Positions 33,728 to 42,203 of a DNA stretch of 64,000 nucleotides are shown here, piece by piece; position 1 is the stretch's first letter, and each line of letters starts with the position of its first letter. The notes below the pieces were generated by a model. That model was not told where the DNA came from. It made no database searches and saw nothing but the letters and a program-made list of their open reading frames with translations. The position numbers and the translations under genes are program-made. The stretch is from assembly GCF_042408815.1 (NCBI RefSeq), contig NZ_JBHOQR010000016.1, positions 1-64,000 on the forward strand, read 5' to 3'. This DNA is from Thermoflexus sp042408815. GTDB lineage: Bacteria > Chloroflexota > Anaerolineae > Thermoflexales > Thermoflexaceae.

Positions 33728-34990
33728 TCACAGGCGTTTGTTCGTCCAGACGGGGGGGCGTGCCACGAGCAGGCTGCCCAGGAACAGCAGGCCGGCCAGG
33801 CCGTAGATCGCGTCGTAACCCAGCAGGCTGCCTGTGGTCCGGTTCAGCGCGTCGATGGCCGGTCCGCTCAAACGAGCCATGGCGCTGCCCACTGCCGTGG
33901 CGATATTCCCCAGCCCCAGATAGCGCGCCGCCTCATCGGAGGGCACAATACGGGTGATCCAGGTCCAGCTGGCGGCCACGAACAGGGCCACGCCCACTCC
34001 GATGACCAGCGAGGCAGCCACCAGCACTGGGAGCTCCGGCCGTCCATACAGCCGGGAGACACCGAGGAAGCCGAAGGTTCCCAGGCCGGCCAAGATCCCA
34101 GCGCCCTGGAGCAGTGGACGCACGCCCCAGCGATCGGCCAGGGCGCCAGAAGGTACCATGAGCAACAGGATCATCACCCCGAGGATTGCTGAAAGGGTGC
34201 CATTGAGAGCCTGCGCCTGCTCCATTGTCAGGCCCATGGTATCCCGGAAGAAGAAGATCAGAAAGGTGCGCAGCGTCAGCAAAGCCCACCAGAACATGAG
34301 GCGATGGGCCAGCCAGAAGGCAAAGGTGGGGGCGTGGCCCCATTCCACCTGATAGATCCAGGTGGGGCGACGAGACGGCGGCTCGGCTAGGGCCTGGGAG
34401 GGCACCGCTGCCGCCGTGATCAGCCCAACCAGAAGATAGAGCATCACTAGCACTGGATAGGGCCCCCAGATTTGCCCCCGGCCCAGGAAATAACCGGCGA
34501 TCAGCGGGCCAATCACCACCGCCGGGATCTCCATAAATCCCTTGATCCCGGAGGCCCGGCCCCGTTGATCTTCGGGCACATGATCGGGAATCAACCCCTG
34601 GTAAGCGGCCTGCACCATGTTGGAGAATGTTTGCACCAGGAGCAGGGCCAGGAGGAGCAGCGGCACAGAAGGCGCGGCAACCAGGAGGGCCAGGGCCACG
34701 GCCAGGAGCAGACTGCCCAGCCAGAGGAACGGCTTGCGGCGTCCCCAGGGACTGTGGATCCGATCACTCCAGGCTCCAAAGACCGGCTGAACCAGGGCGG
34801 CCCAGAGCAGGCCGATGAAGGCCACGCTGCCCAGCAGGGTGTTCTGCCAGCCCGGGCCCGCCAGCTCGCTCGCCTTTTGGCTCAGCCAGGGGGGATCCAC
34901 CACCGCGGCGGTCATGGTCAAAGCCAGCCCATACAGGCTCAGGGCGATCCACTGGGGCCAGGTGGTGGCAGCGCCTCGTGCGGTCGTCAT
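33728..34990 (-). CDS. major facilitator superfamily transporter
   Basis: 420 residues with 12 predicted membrane segments. The first cytoplasmic loop has GAWSDRIHSPWGRRKP, the MFS signature between helices 2 and 3; NMVQAAYQGLIPDHVP is close to sugar-cation symporter/SLC45-like proteins. The substrate cannot be told. A possible polytopic drug or sugar carrier; it is transcribed away from the 35157 gene across a 166-base spacer. Confidence 0.85.
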   Translation of the reverse strand: MTTARGAATTWPQWIALSLYGLALTMTAAVVDPPWLSQKASELAGPGWQNTLLGSVAFIGLLWAALVQPVFGAWSDRIHSPWGRRKPFLWLGSLLLAVALALLVAAPSVPLLLLALLLVQTFSNMVQAAYQGLIPDHVPEDQRGRASGIKGFMEIPAVVIGPLIAGYFLGRGQIWGPYPVLVMLYLLVGLITAAAVPSQALAEPPSRRPTWIYQVEWGHAPTFAFWLAHRLMFWWALLTLRTFLIFFFRDTMGLTMEQAQALNGTLSAILGVMILLLMVPSGALADRWGVRPLLQGAGILAGLGTFGFLGVSRLYGRPELPVLVAASLVIGVGVALFVAASWTWITRIVPSDEAARYLGLGNIATAVGSAMARLSGPAIDALNRTTGSLLGYDAIYGLAGLLFLGSLLVARPPVWTNKRL

Positions 34991-35156
34991 CGTGGAGTCC
35001 TCCGACCGGAAGGAATGGGATTCTCCACGCCCCTGGTTATGATTCTAACTCAGAGAGTGGGGGGAAGAACCCGCCATCCCCAATCCCATAGGGAAGACGG
35101 CTGTACAATCCCCGATGTCACAAGGCTAAGATTATGGAAAAGCTTGGAGGGATTGC

Positions 35157-36287
35157 ATGAAAGATCTCACCCTGCTGGTGATGGTGAGCCCGATGGGGAA
35201 CCACCCGCTGGAACAGCAAATGGGGCGGATCCTCCGGGTGGCAGCTCAGGAAACCATTCGCCAGATCATGGATACCGGGCAGGTGGCTCAGGTCATCCTG
35301 GCCACTCCAGATCGAGAGGGCCTGGAAGCCCTGGAAGGGGCCCCTTTCCCTCTGGAAGTGGATCTGGATCCGGGGGGTCAGCCCTTCGAATTCGGCGCCC
35401 GCCTGGCCGAGCTGATCCAGCGCCATCGGATCTCCCGCCTGCTCTACGTAGGGGCGGGCGCCGCGCCCTTGATGAGCTCGGCGGATTGGGAAGCAGTGCT
35501 CACGGCGTTCGCGGAAATCCGGGAAGGCCTGCTGACCAACAACCTGCATTCCAGCGACTGGATCGCAGTGGCCCCGGCGGAGATCATCCCCGCCTGTGCC
35601 CGGCGGCTTCCCACGGACAATGCGATGGCATGGGTGCTGCATCGGGAGGCCGGGCTTCCGGCCCAGGTCTGGCCACGCTCCACCGCCTCTCTCCTGGATC
35701 TGGATACACCGGTGGATGCCCTGATCGCCGCCCAGCACCCCCAGGCGCCTGCTGCTCTCCGGGAGGCCGTGGTGCAAACCGGATGGGATCCCTCCCGGGT
35801 GCACCGGATCCAGGCCCTGTTGCGAACCCCCGGGAGCCGTCTGATCGTGGCGGGACGTGTCCCCTCATGGGCCTGGGCGGCCCTGGAACGGCACACTCAG
35901 GTCTGGACCCGTGTGTTCAGCGAGGAGCGGGGGATGCAGGCCAGCGCCCGGACGCAACGGGGCGAAGTGCGCTCCCTGGTGTATGCTTATCTTCAGGCAG
36001 TAGGGCCCACACGCTTCTTTGAGACGCTCGCGGAGCTGGGGGATGGAGCCTTGCTGGACATCCGGGTCTGGATGGCGGCCGCCGGCCGCTGGCCATCGCC
36101 CGCAGATCGCTACGCCGCGGATCTCTTTGCGGCCTCAGAGATCCGCGATCCGGTGATCCGGGAATGGATGGAAGCCGCGGCTCGGGCGCCTCTGGCCCTC
36201 CTGGTGGGAGGCCATACGCTGGTTGCCGCAGGCCTCGTGGCGCTGCTGGAAAGCGCCTTCGATATCCCGCGCATCTCCATAGAGTAA
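35157..36287 (+). CDS. hypothetical protein, possible nucleotidyltransferase-like (GT-A) fold
   Basis: 376 residues, no signal or membrane segment. The N terminus reads like a nucleotide-diphospho-sugar fold (QVILATPDREGLEALEG, LDPGGQPFEFGARLAEL, ISRLLYVGAGAAPLMSSADW), reminiscent of MobA/CofC-type transferases but without their exact glycine-rich start. The C-terminal half is helical and unrecognised. GGAGGG precedes the ATG; TAAGAT at 35127 may be its -10. Function not assigned. It is followed 37 bases later by the C39-TPR gene. Confidence 0.6.
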   Translation: MKDLTLLVMVSPMGNHPLEQQMGRILRVAAQETIRQIMDTGQVAQVILATPDREGLEALEGAPFPLEVDLDPGGQPFEFGARLAELIQRHRISRLLYVGAGAAPLMSSADWEAVLTAFAEIREGLLTNNLHSSDWIAVAPAEIIPACARRLPTDNAMAWVLHREAGLPAQVWPRSTASLLDLDTPVDALIAAQHPQAPAALREAVVQTGWDPSRVHRIQALLRTPGSRLIVAGRVPSWAWAALERHTQVWTRVFSEERGMQASARTQRGEVRSLVYAYLQAVGPTRFFETLAELGDGALLDIRVWMAAAGRWPSPADRYAADLFAASEIRDPVIREWMEAAARAPLALLVGGHTLVAAGLVALLESAFDIPRISIE

Positions 36288-36324
36288 GAGCGATCGGTTC
36301 CCAAGCTGGAAAGGGGGACGCTGA

Positions 36325-37641
36325 ATGGGATTCCATCGGAAATGGATCGGGCTCAGCTTGCTGGTGGCGTTCCTGAGCCTGGGGACGATCTGGGAGGGCC
36401 TTCATCGCCTTCCCCCTCGCCATATTGCTCGACTGGTCCCGAAGCCCCTTCAGCCCTGGTTCTGGCCGGCGCATCCGGAAGAGGTCCCCACGCCGATGGC
36501 AACGGTGCCCCCGGAACGGCTGGCGGCTCTTCTCACGCCGGCTGCTCCGCGCCCTTCCCCGTCAAGGACTGCCCGTCCTTCCCCGACGCCGGTCCCTTCT
36601 CCATCGCCTACCCTCACCCCGCCTCGCTCGACGCCAACGCCTACCGTCACCCGGCCGGCGTTCCCGGGGCCGACCCAAGCGGCGCGCAACACCCCGGCGG
36701 CGCTGGATCAGGCCGATGTGTTGCTTTACGGCGTGCGCCACATGTTCCAGACCTGGAACAATTGCGGGCCTGCCACCCTGGCGATGGCTTTAAGCTTCTA
36801 TGGGTGGCATGGGTCCCAGCGGGATGCAGCCGCGGTCCTGAAGCCGGATCCGGAGGACAAAAACGTCTCGCCGGAGGAAATGGCGGCCTTCGCCCGAAGC
36901 CTGGGGCTGGGGGCACGGGTGCGGGTGAATGGGGATATCGAATTGCTCAAGCGTCTGCTCCGATCCGGCTTTCCGGTGATCATCGAGACCGGCTTTGAGC
37001 CCGATCCCCGGCAGGGGTGGATGGGGCATTATAGGCTCCTGATCGGTTACAGCGAGCGGGCGGGGCAGTTCATCCTCATGGACTCCTATATGGGTCCCAA
37101 TCAGGGCGTTCCATATACCGAGGTGGACCGTTACTGGCGGCACTTCAATCGCACGTATATCGTGATCTATCCACCCGGGGCGGAGGGCCGCCTCCGGGAA
37201 CTGATCGGCCCGACCTGGGACGACGACCGCCGGATGTGGGAAGAAACGCTGGCCCGGGCGCAGGAGGAGCTCGCGGCCCATCCTCAGGAGGCCTTCGCCT
37301 GGTTCAATGCGGGCGCCGCGCTGTTGCATCTGGGGCAGGTCGAGGATGCTGCAACAGCCTTCGATCAGGCGCGGTCTTTGGGGCTACCCTGGCGGATCCT
37401 GTGGTATCGTTTTGAGCCTTTCGAAGCTTATCTGGCGGCTGGCCGTTACGCCGATGTCATCGCCCTGGTGGATGCGAACCTGCGGGTGACACCTTATGTC
37501 GAGGAATGGTATGACTATAAGGGCCAAGCGCTGCTGGCGTTAGGGGATCGAGAGCGCGCCCGGGCGCTCTTTGAGCAGGCCCTACGGTTTAACCCCCACT
37601 TTCAGACGGCCCGAGCTCACCTGGAGGCCCTATCTCCCTGA
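36325..37641 (+). CDS. membrane-anchored C39-family peptidase with TPR tail
   Basis: 438 residues. An N-terminal anchor (about 7-23) is followed by a Pro/Ser/Thr-rich linker (about 48-125) that would hold the protein off the membrane. Then comes a papain-like C39 (BtrH/peptidase_C39_2) domain with C147 in NNCGPATLAMAL, H235 in GHYRLLIGY and D253 in ILMDSYMGP. The last third (about 310-438) is a TPR array (AFAWFNAGAALLHLGQVEDAATAFDQA, split here by repeat). No ABC exporter is nearby, so this is not a classical bacteriocin processor; an envelope-associated cysteine peptidase with a protein-binding tail is inferred. Confidence 0.8.
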   Translation: MGFHRKWIGLSLLVAFLSLGTIWEGLHRLPPRHIARLVPKPLQPWFWPAHPEEVPTPMATVPPERLAALLTPAAPRPSPSRTARPSPTPVPSPSPTLTPPRSTPTPTVTRPAFPGPTQAARNTPAALDQADVLLYGVRHMFQTWNNCGPATLAMALSFYGWHGSQRDAAAVLKPDPEDKNVSPEEMAAFARSLGLGARVRVNGDIELLKRLLRSGFPVIIETGFEPDPRQGWMGHYRLLIGYSERAGQFILMDSYMGPNQGVPYTEVDRYWRHFNRTYIVIYPPGAEGRLRELIGPTWDDDRRMWEETLARAQEELAAHPQEAFAWFNAGAALLHLGQVEDAATAFDQARSLGLPWRILWYRFEPFEAYLAAGRYADVIALVDANLRVTPYVEEWYDYKGQALLALGDRERARALFEQALRFNPHFQTARAHLEALSP

Positions 37642-37800
37642 TGTCGCGCAGAGATCGCCGCAGAAGCGGCTCCTAGATGTTCTGGGTAAGCTATGAAACA
37701 ATCCCCTCTCCGCGGTTCGGTGGGCCACGGAAAGGGGCCATTCCGCCTCCGAAGGCGAGCGCGCCCACACCAGCCCAAACAACGGAAGGAGGGACAAACA

Positions 37801-38283
37801 ATGGATCCCGAGATCCGCAAGCGCACCCTCAGGCTGATCACCTATGGCCTTTACGTGCTGACCACGGCGGACGGCGAGGAGATCGCCGCCGGAACCATCA
37901 ACTGGCTCTCCCAGGCCTCATTCAACCCACCCCTGGTGATGGTGGGAGTGAAACGGGACAGCCATCTCCATGCGTTGATTGAGCGGACCGGCCAATTCGC
38001 CGTGAACATCCTGGGGGCCGGGCAGAAAGAGATCGCTGCGGCTTTCTTCCGCCCCACCCAGGTGTCTGAAGGGCGGTTAAACGGCTATCCCTTCGAGCGG
38101 GGCCCCCAAACCGGCGCGCCGCTCCTCCTGGACCTGCCGGCATGGTTTGAGGCTCGGGTGACGGATGCGGTGCGCCGGGGCGATCATACCGTGTTCGTGG
38201 CGGAGGTGATCGAGGCCGGCCTGCGAGACCCCGATGCGAAGCCGCTGGTGATGTGGGATACAGGATGGTATTATGGTGGATGA
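37801..38283 (+). CDS. flavin reductase domain (FMN-binding) protein
   Basis: 160 residues of the HpaC/flavoredoxin type: ITYGLYVLTTADGEE, GTINWLSQASFNPPLVMV and LIERTGQFAVNILGAGQ are the FMN-binding landmarks. Such proteins pass electrons from NAD(P)H or rubredoxin to FMN. ATG at 37801 follows GGAAGGAGGG. The 159-base spacer before it (37642-37800) shows no clear promoter. Confidence 0.88.
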   Translation: MDPEIRKRTLRLITYGLYVLTTADGEEIAAGTINWLSQASFNPPLVMVGVKRDSHLHALIERTGQFAVNILGAGQKEIAAAFFRPTQVSEGRLNGYPFERGPQTGAPLLLDLPAWFEARVTDAVRRGDHTVFVAEVIEAGLRDPDAKPLVMWDTGWYYGG

Positions 38284-38316
38284 CCAGCTGCTTACCCCCA
38301 CCGGAATGGGAACGCG

Positions 38317-39162
38317 ATGGTTCGGATCGTCACGGATAGCGGCGCGCATCTTCCGCCCGAATTGTTCCGCCAGCATGCGATCACGGTAGTCCCCCTGGTG
38401 GTGAACATAGGCGGGCGGACCTACTATGAGGGAGAGGATCTGGATCTGGAGACCTTTTATCGATATCTCCAGACCTCCCCGACGCTCCCCACGACTTCCC
38501 AGCCGCCGGTGGGTCGATTTTATGAGGCCTACCGGCGGCTGAGCGAGGAGGGGCATCCCATCCTCTCGATTCATCTTTCCTCGGCGCTGAGCGGGACCTA
38601 TGCATCGGCGATGGCGGCCCGGGAGATGCTCCCCGAGGCGGAGATCCATGTCGTGGACACCCACTGGATCTCCGTCCCTCAGGGGATGCTGGTGCTGGAA
38701 GCCGCTCGCATGGCCCGCGCCGGGGCGACCGCCCGGGAAATCCTGGAGCGCCTGGAGTTTATGAGGAGCCGCATGGTGTTTTATTTCGTTCTGGATACCC
38801 TGGAGTATTTAGCCAAGGGAGGACGGGTGAGCAACATCCAGGCGCTGATGGGAAACCTCCTCCAGTTGAAGCCGATCCTGAAACTCCACGAGGGTCGAAT
38901 TGAGGCGCATGAGCGGGTGCGAACCACTCAGCGGGCTCGGGCCCGCCTCCTGGAGCTGATCCGGGAGTATGCCCGCGGGCGGCGGGATCTTCGGATCGGG
39001 GTGATGCACACCCGACTTCCGGAAGTGGCGGAAGCGATCGCCCGCACCTTGCATGAGGAATTCCAACCTGTGGAGATCCTTGTCGCCGAGGCCGGTCCCG
39101 CCGTGGCCACCCATGCCGGGCCGGGGGGACTGGGCCTGGCGTGCTATGGATCCGAGAAGTAG
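38317..39162 (+). CDS. degV: DegV family fatty-acid-binding protein
   Basis: 281 residues with the DegV pattern: VRIVTDSGAHLPPEL, VVPLVVNIGGRTYYEGED, TSQPPVGRFYEAYRRL, and the Ser-rich LSIHLSSALSGTY lipid head-group pocket. In Firmicutes this family (FakB) delivers fatty acids to the kinase FakA; no fakA is seen here. It starts 33 bases after the flavin reductase and is probably cotranscribed with it. Confidence 0.9.
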   Translation: MVRIVTDSGAHLPPELFRQHAITVVPLVVNIGGRTYYEGEDLDLETFYRYLQTSPTLPTTSQPPVGRFYEAYRRLSEEGHPILSIHLSSALSGTYASAMAAREMLPEAEIHVVDTHWISVPQGMLVLEAARMARAGATAREILERLEFMRSRMVFYFVLDTLEYLAKGGRVSNIQALMGNLLQLKPILKLHEGRIEAHERVRTTQRARARLLELIREYARGRRDLRIGVMHTRLPEVAEAIARTLHEEFQPVEILVAEAGPAVATHAGPGGLGLACYGSEK

Positions 39163-39262
39163 AGCCTCCATCGGGATGCCAAAGCGGAAATTGAGAGGGG
39201 TAAGGAGGCGGAGATGGGACGATGGAAGTTCGGCACGCGGGTGGAGATGGCGGAACGAACGA

Positions 39263-39555
39263 ATGACGGCAGAGGAGTTCCTGAAGCTGACATCGGAGGA
39301 TGGCAAGGCTGAGCTCATCAACGGGGTGATGATCTTGCCCTCGCCCGCTCTGAACATCCACGAGCGATTGTACGGGTATATGTGGAGCTTCACGATCTGG
39401 GGAGGTGCGGGGATCCCGCACGCCGTTGGTGCTGGCCCCAGACCAGATGCATGAGCCGGATATCCTGTTCGTGGCCCGGGAGCAGGCCCATCGGATCACT
39501 GAGCGCGGGGTGATGGGCGTGCCCAATCTGGTGGTGGAATCGCTGTGGCCGGAAG
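39263..39555 (+). pseudogene. Uma2-family (DUF820) endonuclease-like gene, frameshifted and truncated
   Basis: MTAEEFLKLTSEDGKAELIN and GVMILPSPALNIHERLYG are a clear Uma2 N terminus. Near 39405 the frame switches, and RTPLVLAPDQMHEPDILFV, then AHRITERGVMGVPNLVVE, continue the fold. The middle strand region is partly missing and the C-terminal third after VVE (with the catalytic ExK-type lysine region) is lost into unrelated sequence up to 39732. It cannot encode a normal protein. Uma2 genes are often mobile and multicopy in these genomes. Confidence 0.75.
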
Positions 39556-39732
39556 GGAAATTCATCCCCCATCCGCGAAGCCATCACCTGGATCCAAGCC
39601 CACTAGGAGCACTCCCCCAGGGAATCGATGGACTGACTCGTTCCGGTGCCCTGAGCCTTCCCGAAGAAAACCCTCTGCAAAGCGGGATCTTGCAATGAGG
39701 ATGGGCGCATCCATCGCGGGAGGTATAGCGCC

Positions 39733-40581
39733 ATGGGCATCCGCAGAAGCCCCGCGACAATCCGATCCCCTGGCATCTTCCTGGAAAACCTCCTCCTGCT
39801 GCTCCTCCTGCTCGGCGCGCGATGGCCAGAGGCTGCCCCCCCGCCGCGCCGGCCAATTCCCGATGAAGACCCCCAGGTATTGCGCCAATCCCTGCGGGAA
39901 GCCCGGAGAGGGCTTTCCAGGCCCCGCCGGGCAGGATCGCCTCCCTGTGCCACATCCGGCGTGGTCTGCCGGGGATCCCCTCCCATGGTGGCGCTGACCT
40001 TCGATGATTGCTTCCTTCCCCATCTGCTGGAACCCCTGCTTCAGGATCTGGAGGCGGCGGGAGCTCGGGCCACCTTCTTCTGCGTGGGATGGGTATTTCG
40101 CGCCCACCCGGAGCTGGTCCGGCGCCTGGTGGCCGGCGGCCACGAGCTGGGCAATCACACCCTTCATCATCGAGGGCTGGCGCCCCGTCCAGACCCCGCA
40201 GTCATCGACGCGGAGCTCGACGGCTGGCAGCGGGCGGTGGAAGAGGCCCTGGGCCAGCCCTACCCCACCCGCTGGTTTCGGCCGCCGGGGATGGCAGGCT
40301 TCACGATGGAAGCGGATCCGGAGATCCTGGAAGCGGTGCGGCGGCGCGGCATGCGGGTCGCCCTCTGGACGCTGGATATCTACTGGACGCTGGATCGACA
40401 GGGCACGCGGGATCCGGAGCGGGTGGCCGCCTTCCTGCGGGAGCACGTGCGGGGTGGGGAGATCGTCCTGCTGCATGTCAGCTCGTGGAACGTCGAAGGA
40501 GCCCGCCGGGCGCTGCCAGACCTAGCGGCCCGCTTCCGGCTGGTCACCCTGAGCGAGATGTTCCCGCCGGACGCCCCCTGA
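39733..40581 (+). CDS. polysaccharide deacetylase (CE4, NodB domain), exported
   Basis: 282 residues. A leucine-rich signal/anchor (about 17-30) and an Arg/Pro linker lead to a NodB domain from about 84 with VALTFDDC (D91, D92), metal-binding H142/H146 in GNHTLHH, FRPPG, and a final VLLHVSS. It would deacetylate N-acetylated glycans outside the membrane. TFDDC in place of TFDDG is a small departure. Two further cysteines (PCATSGVVC) precede the domain. Context: envelope-polysaccharide genes nearby (UDP-glucose dehydrogenase, next, on the other strand). Confidence 0.88.
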   Translation: MGIRRSPATIRSPGIFLENLLLLLLLLGARWPEAAPPPRRPIPDEDPQVLRQSLREARRGLSRPRRAGSPPCATSGVVCRGSPPMVALTFDDCFLPHLLEPLLQDLEAAGARATFFCVGWVFRAHPELVRRLVAGGHELGNHTLHHRGLAPRPDPAVIDAELDGWQRAVEEALGQPYPTRWFRPPGMAGFTMEADPEILEAVRRRGMRVALWTLDIYWTLDRQGTRDPERVAAFLREHVRGGEIVLLHVSSWNVEGARRALPDLAARFRLVTLSEMFPPDAP

Positions 40582-40705
40582 CCCGAATGGAGATCCTCCC
40601 CCATCCCAGGGGCCGGCCCCGCCCAACAGTCCGCCCGGCGTGCCTCGCTATCGGATGTTCCCCCTGACAGCAGAGCTGGAAGATCCGGAGACTGCTCCAT
40701 CCGCC

Positions 40706-42073
40706 TCATCCTTCTGGGAGGCCGGCCCTTGCCGCGGCGGCGAATGGTTGGCCTCCCTCCGCCGTCGCATCGGTGCCCCGACCGATCCCTCGATAGATGA
40801 AGCCCAGCTCACGCATGAGGCCCGGCTCGTAGATGTTGCGGCCGTCGATGAGCACCGGCCGCCGCATGAGCTGCTTGATGCGCGGAAGATCCAGGTGCTT
40901 GAACTCGTTCCAGTCCGTCACCACCACCAGGGCGTCCGCCCCCGCCGCCAGCTCGTAGGGATCGGCGCACATGATCACCTGGGGGAGAACCCGGGCAGCA
41001 TTGGGCATGGCCACCGGATCATAAGCGCGGACGATCACGCCCTCCTGAAGCAGATATCCCGCGATCTCCAGGGCCGGAGCCTCCCGGATGTCATCGGTGT
41101 TCGGCTTGAAGGCCAGCCCGAGCAATCCGATCACCATGCCGTTCAGATCCCCCAGGATCTCCTTCAGCTTCCGCACCACCCGCCGCCGCTGGTCCCGGTT
41201 GATCTCCACCACCGCCTGCAGCAGCTGCGGATGGCATCCGTGGACAACCGCCATGTGGATGAGGGCCTTGACGTCCTTGGGGAAACAAGACCCACCCCAC
41301 CCTACCCCCGCATCCAGAAAGGCGCGGCCAATGCGCTTGTCATACCCCATGCCGGCCGCCACCTCCTTTACATCCGCCCCCAGGGCCTCGCAGATGTTGG
41401 CGATCTCGTTGATGAAGGAGATCTTGGTGGCCAGGAAAGCATTGGAAGCATACTTGATCATCTCTGCGGTGCGCAGATCAGTGATCATAATCGTGCTGCG
41501 CAGGGGCAGATACAGCTGTGCCACCTTCTCCGCCGCCTCCCGATCCAGCGAGCCCAGCACGATACGGTCCGGGTTCATAAAATCGTAAACAGCGGATCCT
41601 TCCCGCAGGAACTCCGGATTGGAGACCACCCAGAAGGGGATAGGACGGCGCTGGCGGCTGCGCACGATGTCCGCCACCCAGTCCCCCGTCCCCACCGGCA
41701 CGGTGCTCTTGTTGACAATGATCAAGGGATGATCCATCACCTCGCCGATGCGCTCCGCAGCCATGCGCACATACCGCAGATCCGCTTCGCCGTCTACCCC
41801 CTCCGGCGTCCCCACGGCGATGAAGACGAACTCCGCCGGCAGGCCGTTGATGCCCTCCTCATAGGAGATGGTGAAGAACAGGCGGCCCGCTTTCATGTTG
41901 CGACGGACGATCTCTTCCAGCCCCGGCTCGAAGATCGGGAGGCGGCCCTCCTGGAGCATGGCGATCTTCTCTTCGCTGATGTCCACACATGTCACCCGGT
42001 TGCCCAGGTCGGCGAGGCACGCCGCAGTGGTAAGCCCGACATACCCCGCCCCGATCACACAGATCCGCTTCAT
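40706..42073 (-). CDS. ugd: UDP-glucose 6-dehydrogenase
   Basis: Oxidises UDP-glucose to UDP-glucuronate for acidic polysaccharides. 455 residues, full length. N-terminal NAD fold MKRICVIGAGYVGLTTAACL; NPEFLREGSAV; K in EMIKYASNAFLATKISF; catalytic cysteine in GVGWGGSCFPKD; C-terminal LGLAFKPNTDDIREAP. The start at 42073 follows GGGAGG. The last 30 residues are extra, Ala/Gly-rich. It lies apart from other sugar-nucleotide genes in this window. Confidence 0.95.
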   Translation of the reverse strand: MKRICVIGAGYVGLTTAACLADLGNRVTCVDISEEKIAMLQEGRLPIFEPGLEEIVRRNMKAGRLFFTISYEEGINGLPAEFVFIAVGTPEGVDGEADLRYVRMAAERIGEVMDHPLIIVNKSTVPVGTGDWVADIVRSRQRRPIPFWVVSNPEFLREGSAVYDFMNPDRIVLGSLDREAAEKVAQLYLPLRSTIMITDLRTAEMIKYASNAFLATKISFINEIANICEALGADVKEVAAGMGYDKRIGRAFLDAGVGWGGSCFPKDVKALIHMAVVHGCHPQLLQAVVEINRDQRRRVVRKLKEILGDLNGMVIGLLGLAFKPNTDDIREAPALEIAGYLLQEGVIVRAYDPVAMPNAARVLPQVIMCADPYELAAGADALVVVTDWNEFKHLDLPRIKQLMRRPVLIDGRNIYEPGLMRELGFIYRGIGRGTDATAEGGQPFAAAARAGLPEG

Positions 42074-42203
42074 TCCCACCTCCCAAGGGGTGATCCGCGA
42101 AAGGGAGAACTGCACCGGGGAGGCTCGCCCCTCCCTGGAGACCTCGTGAGGACGATGGCGTTTCAGGATCTTCCGCCCCTCGGCCCAAGAAGGCCATGGG
42201 TTT

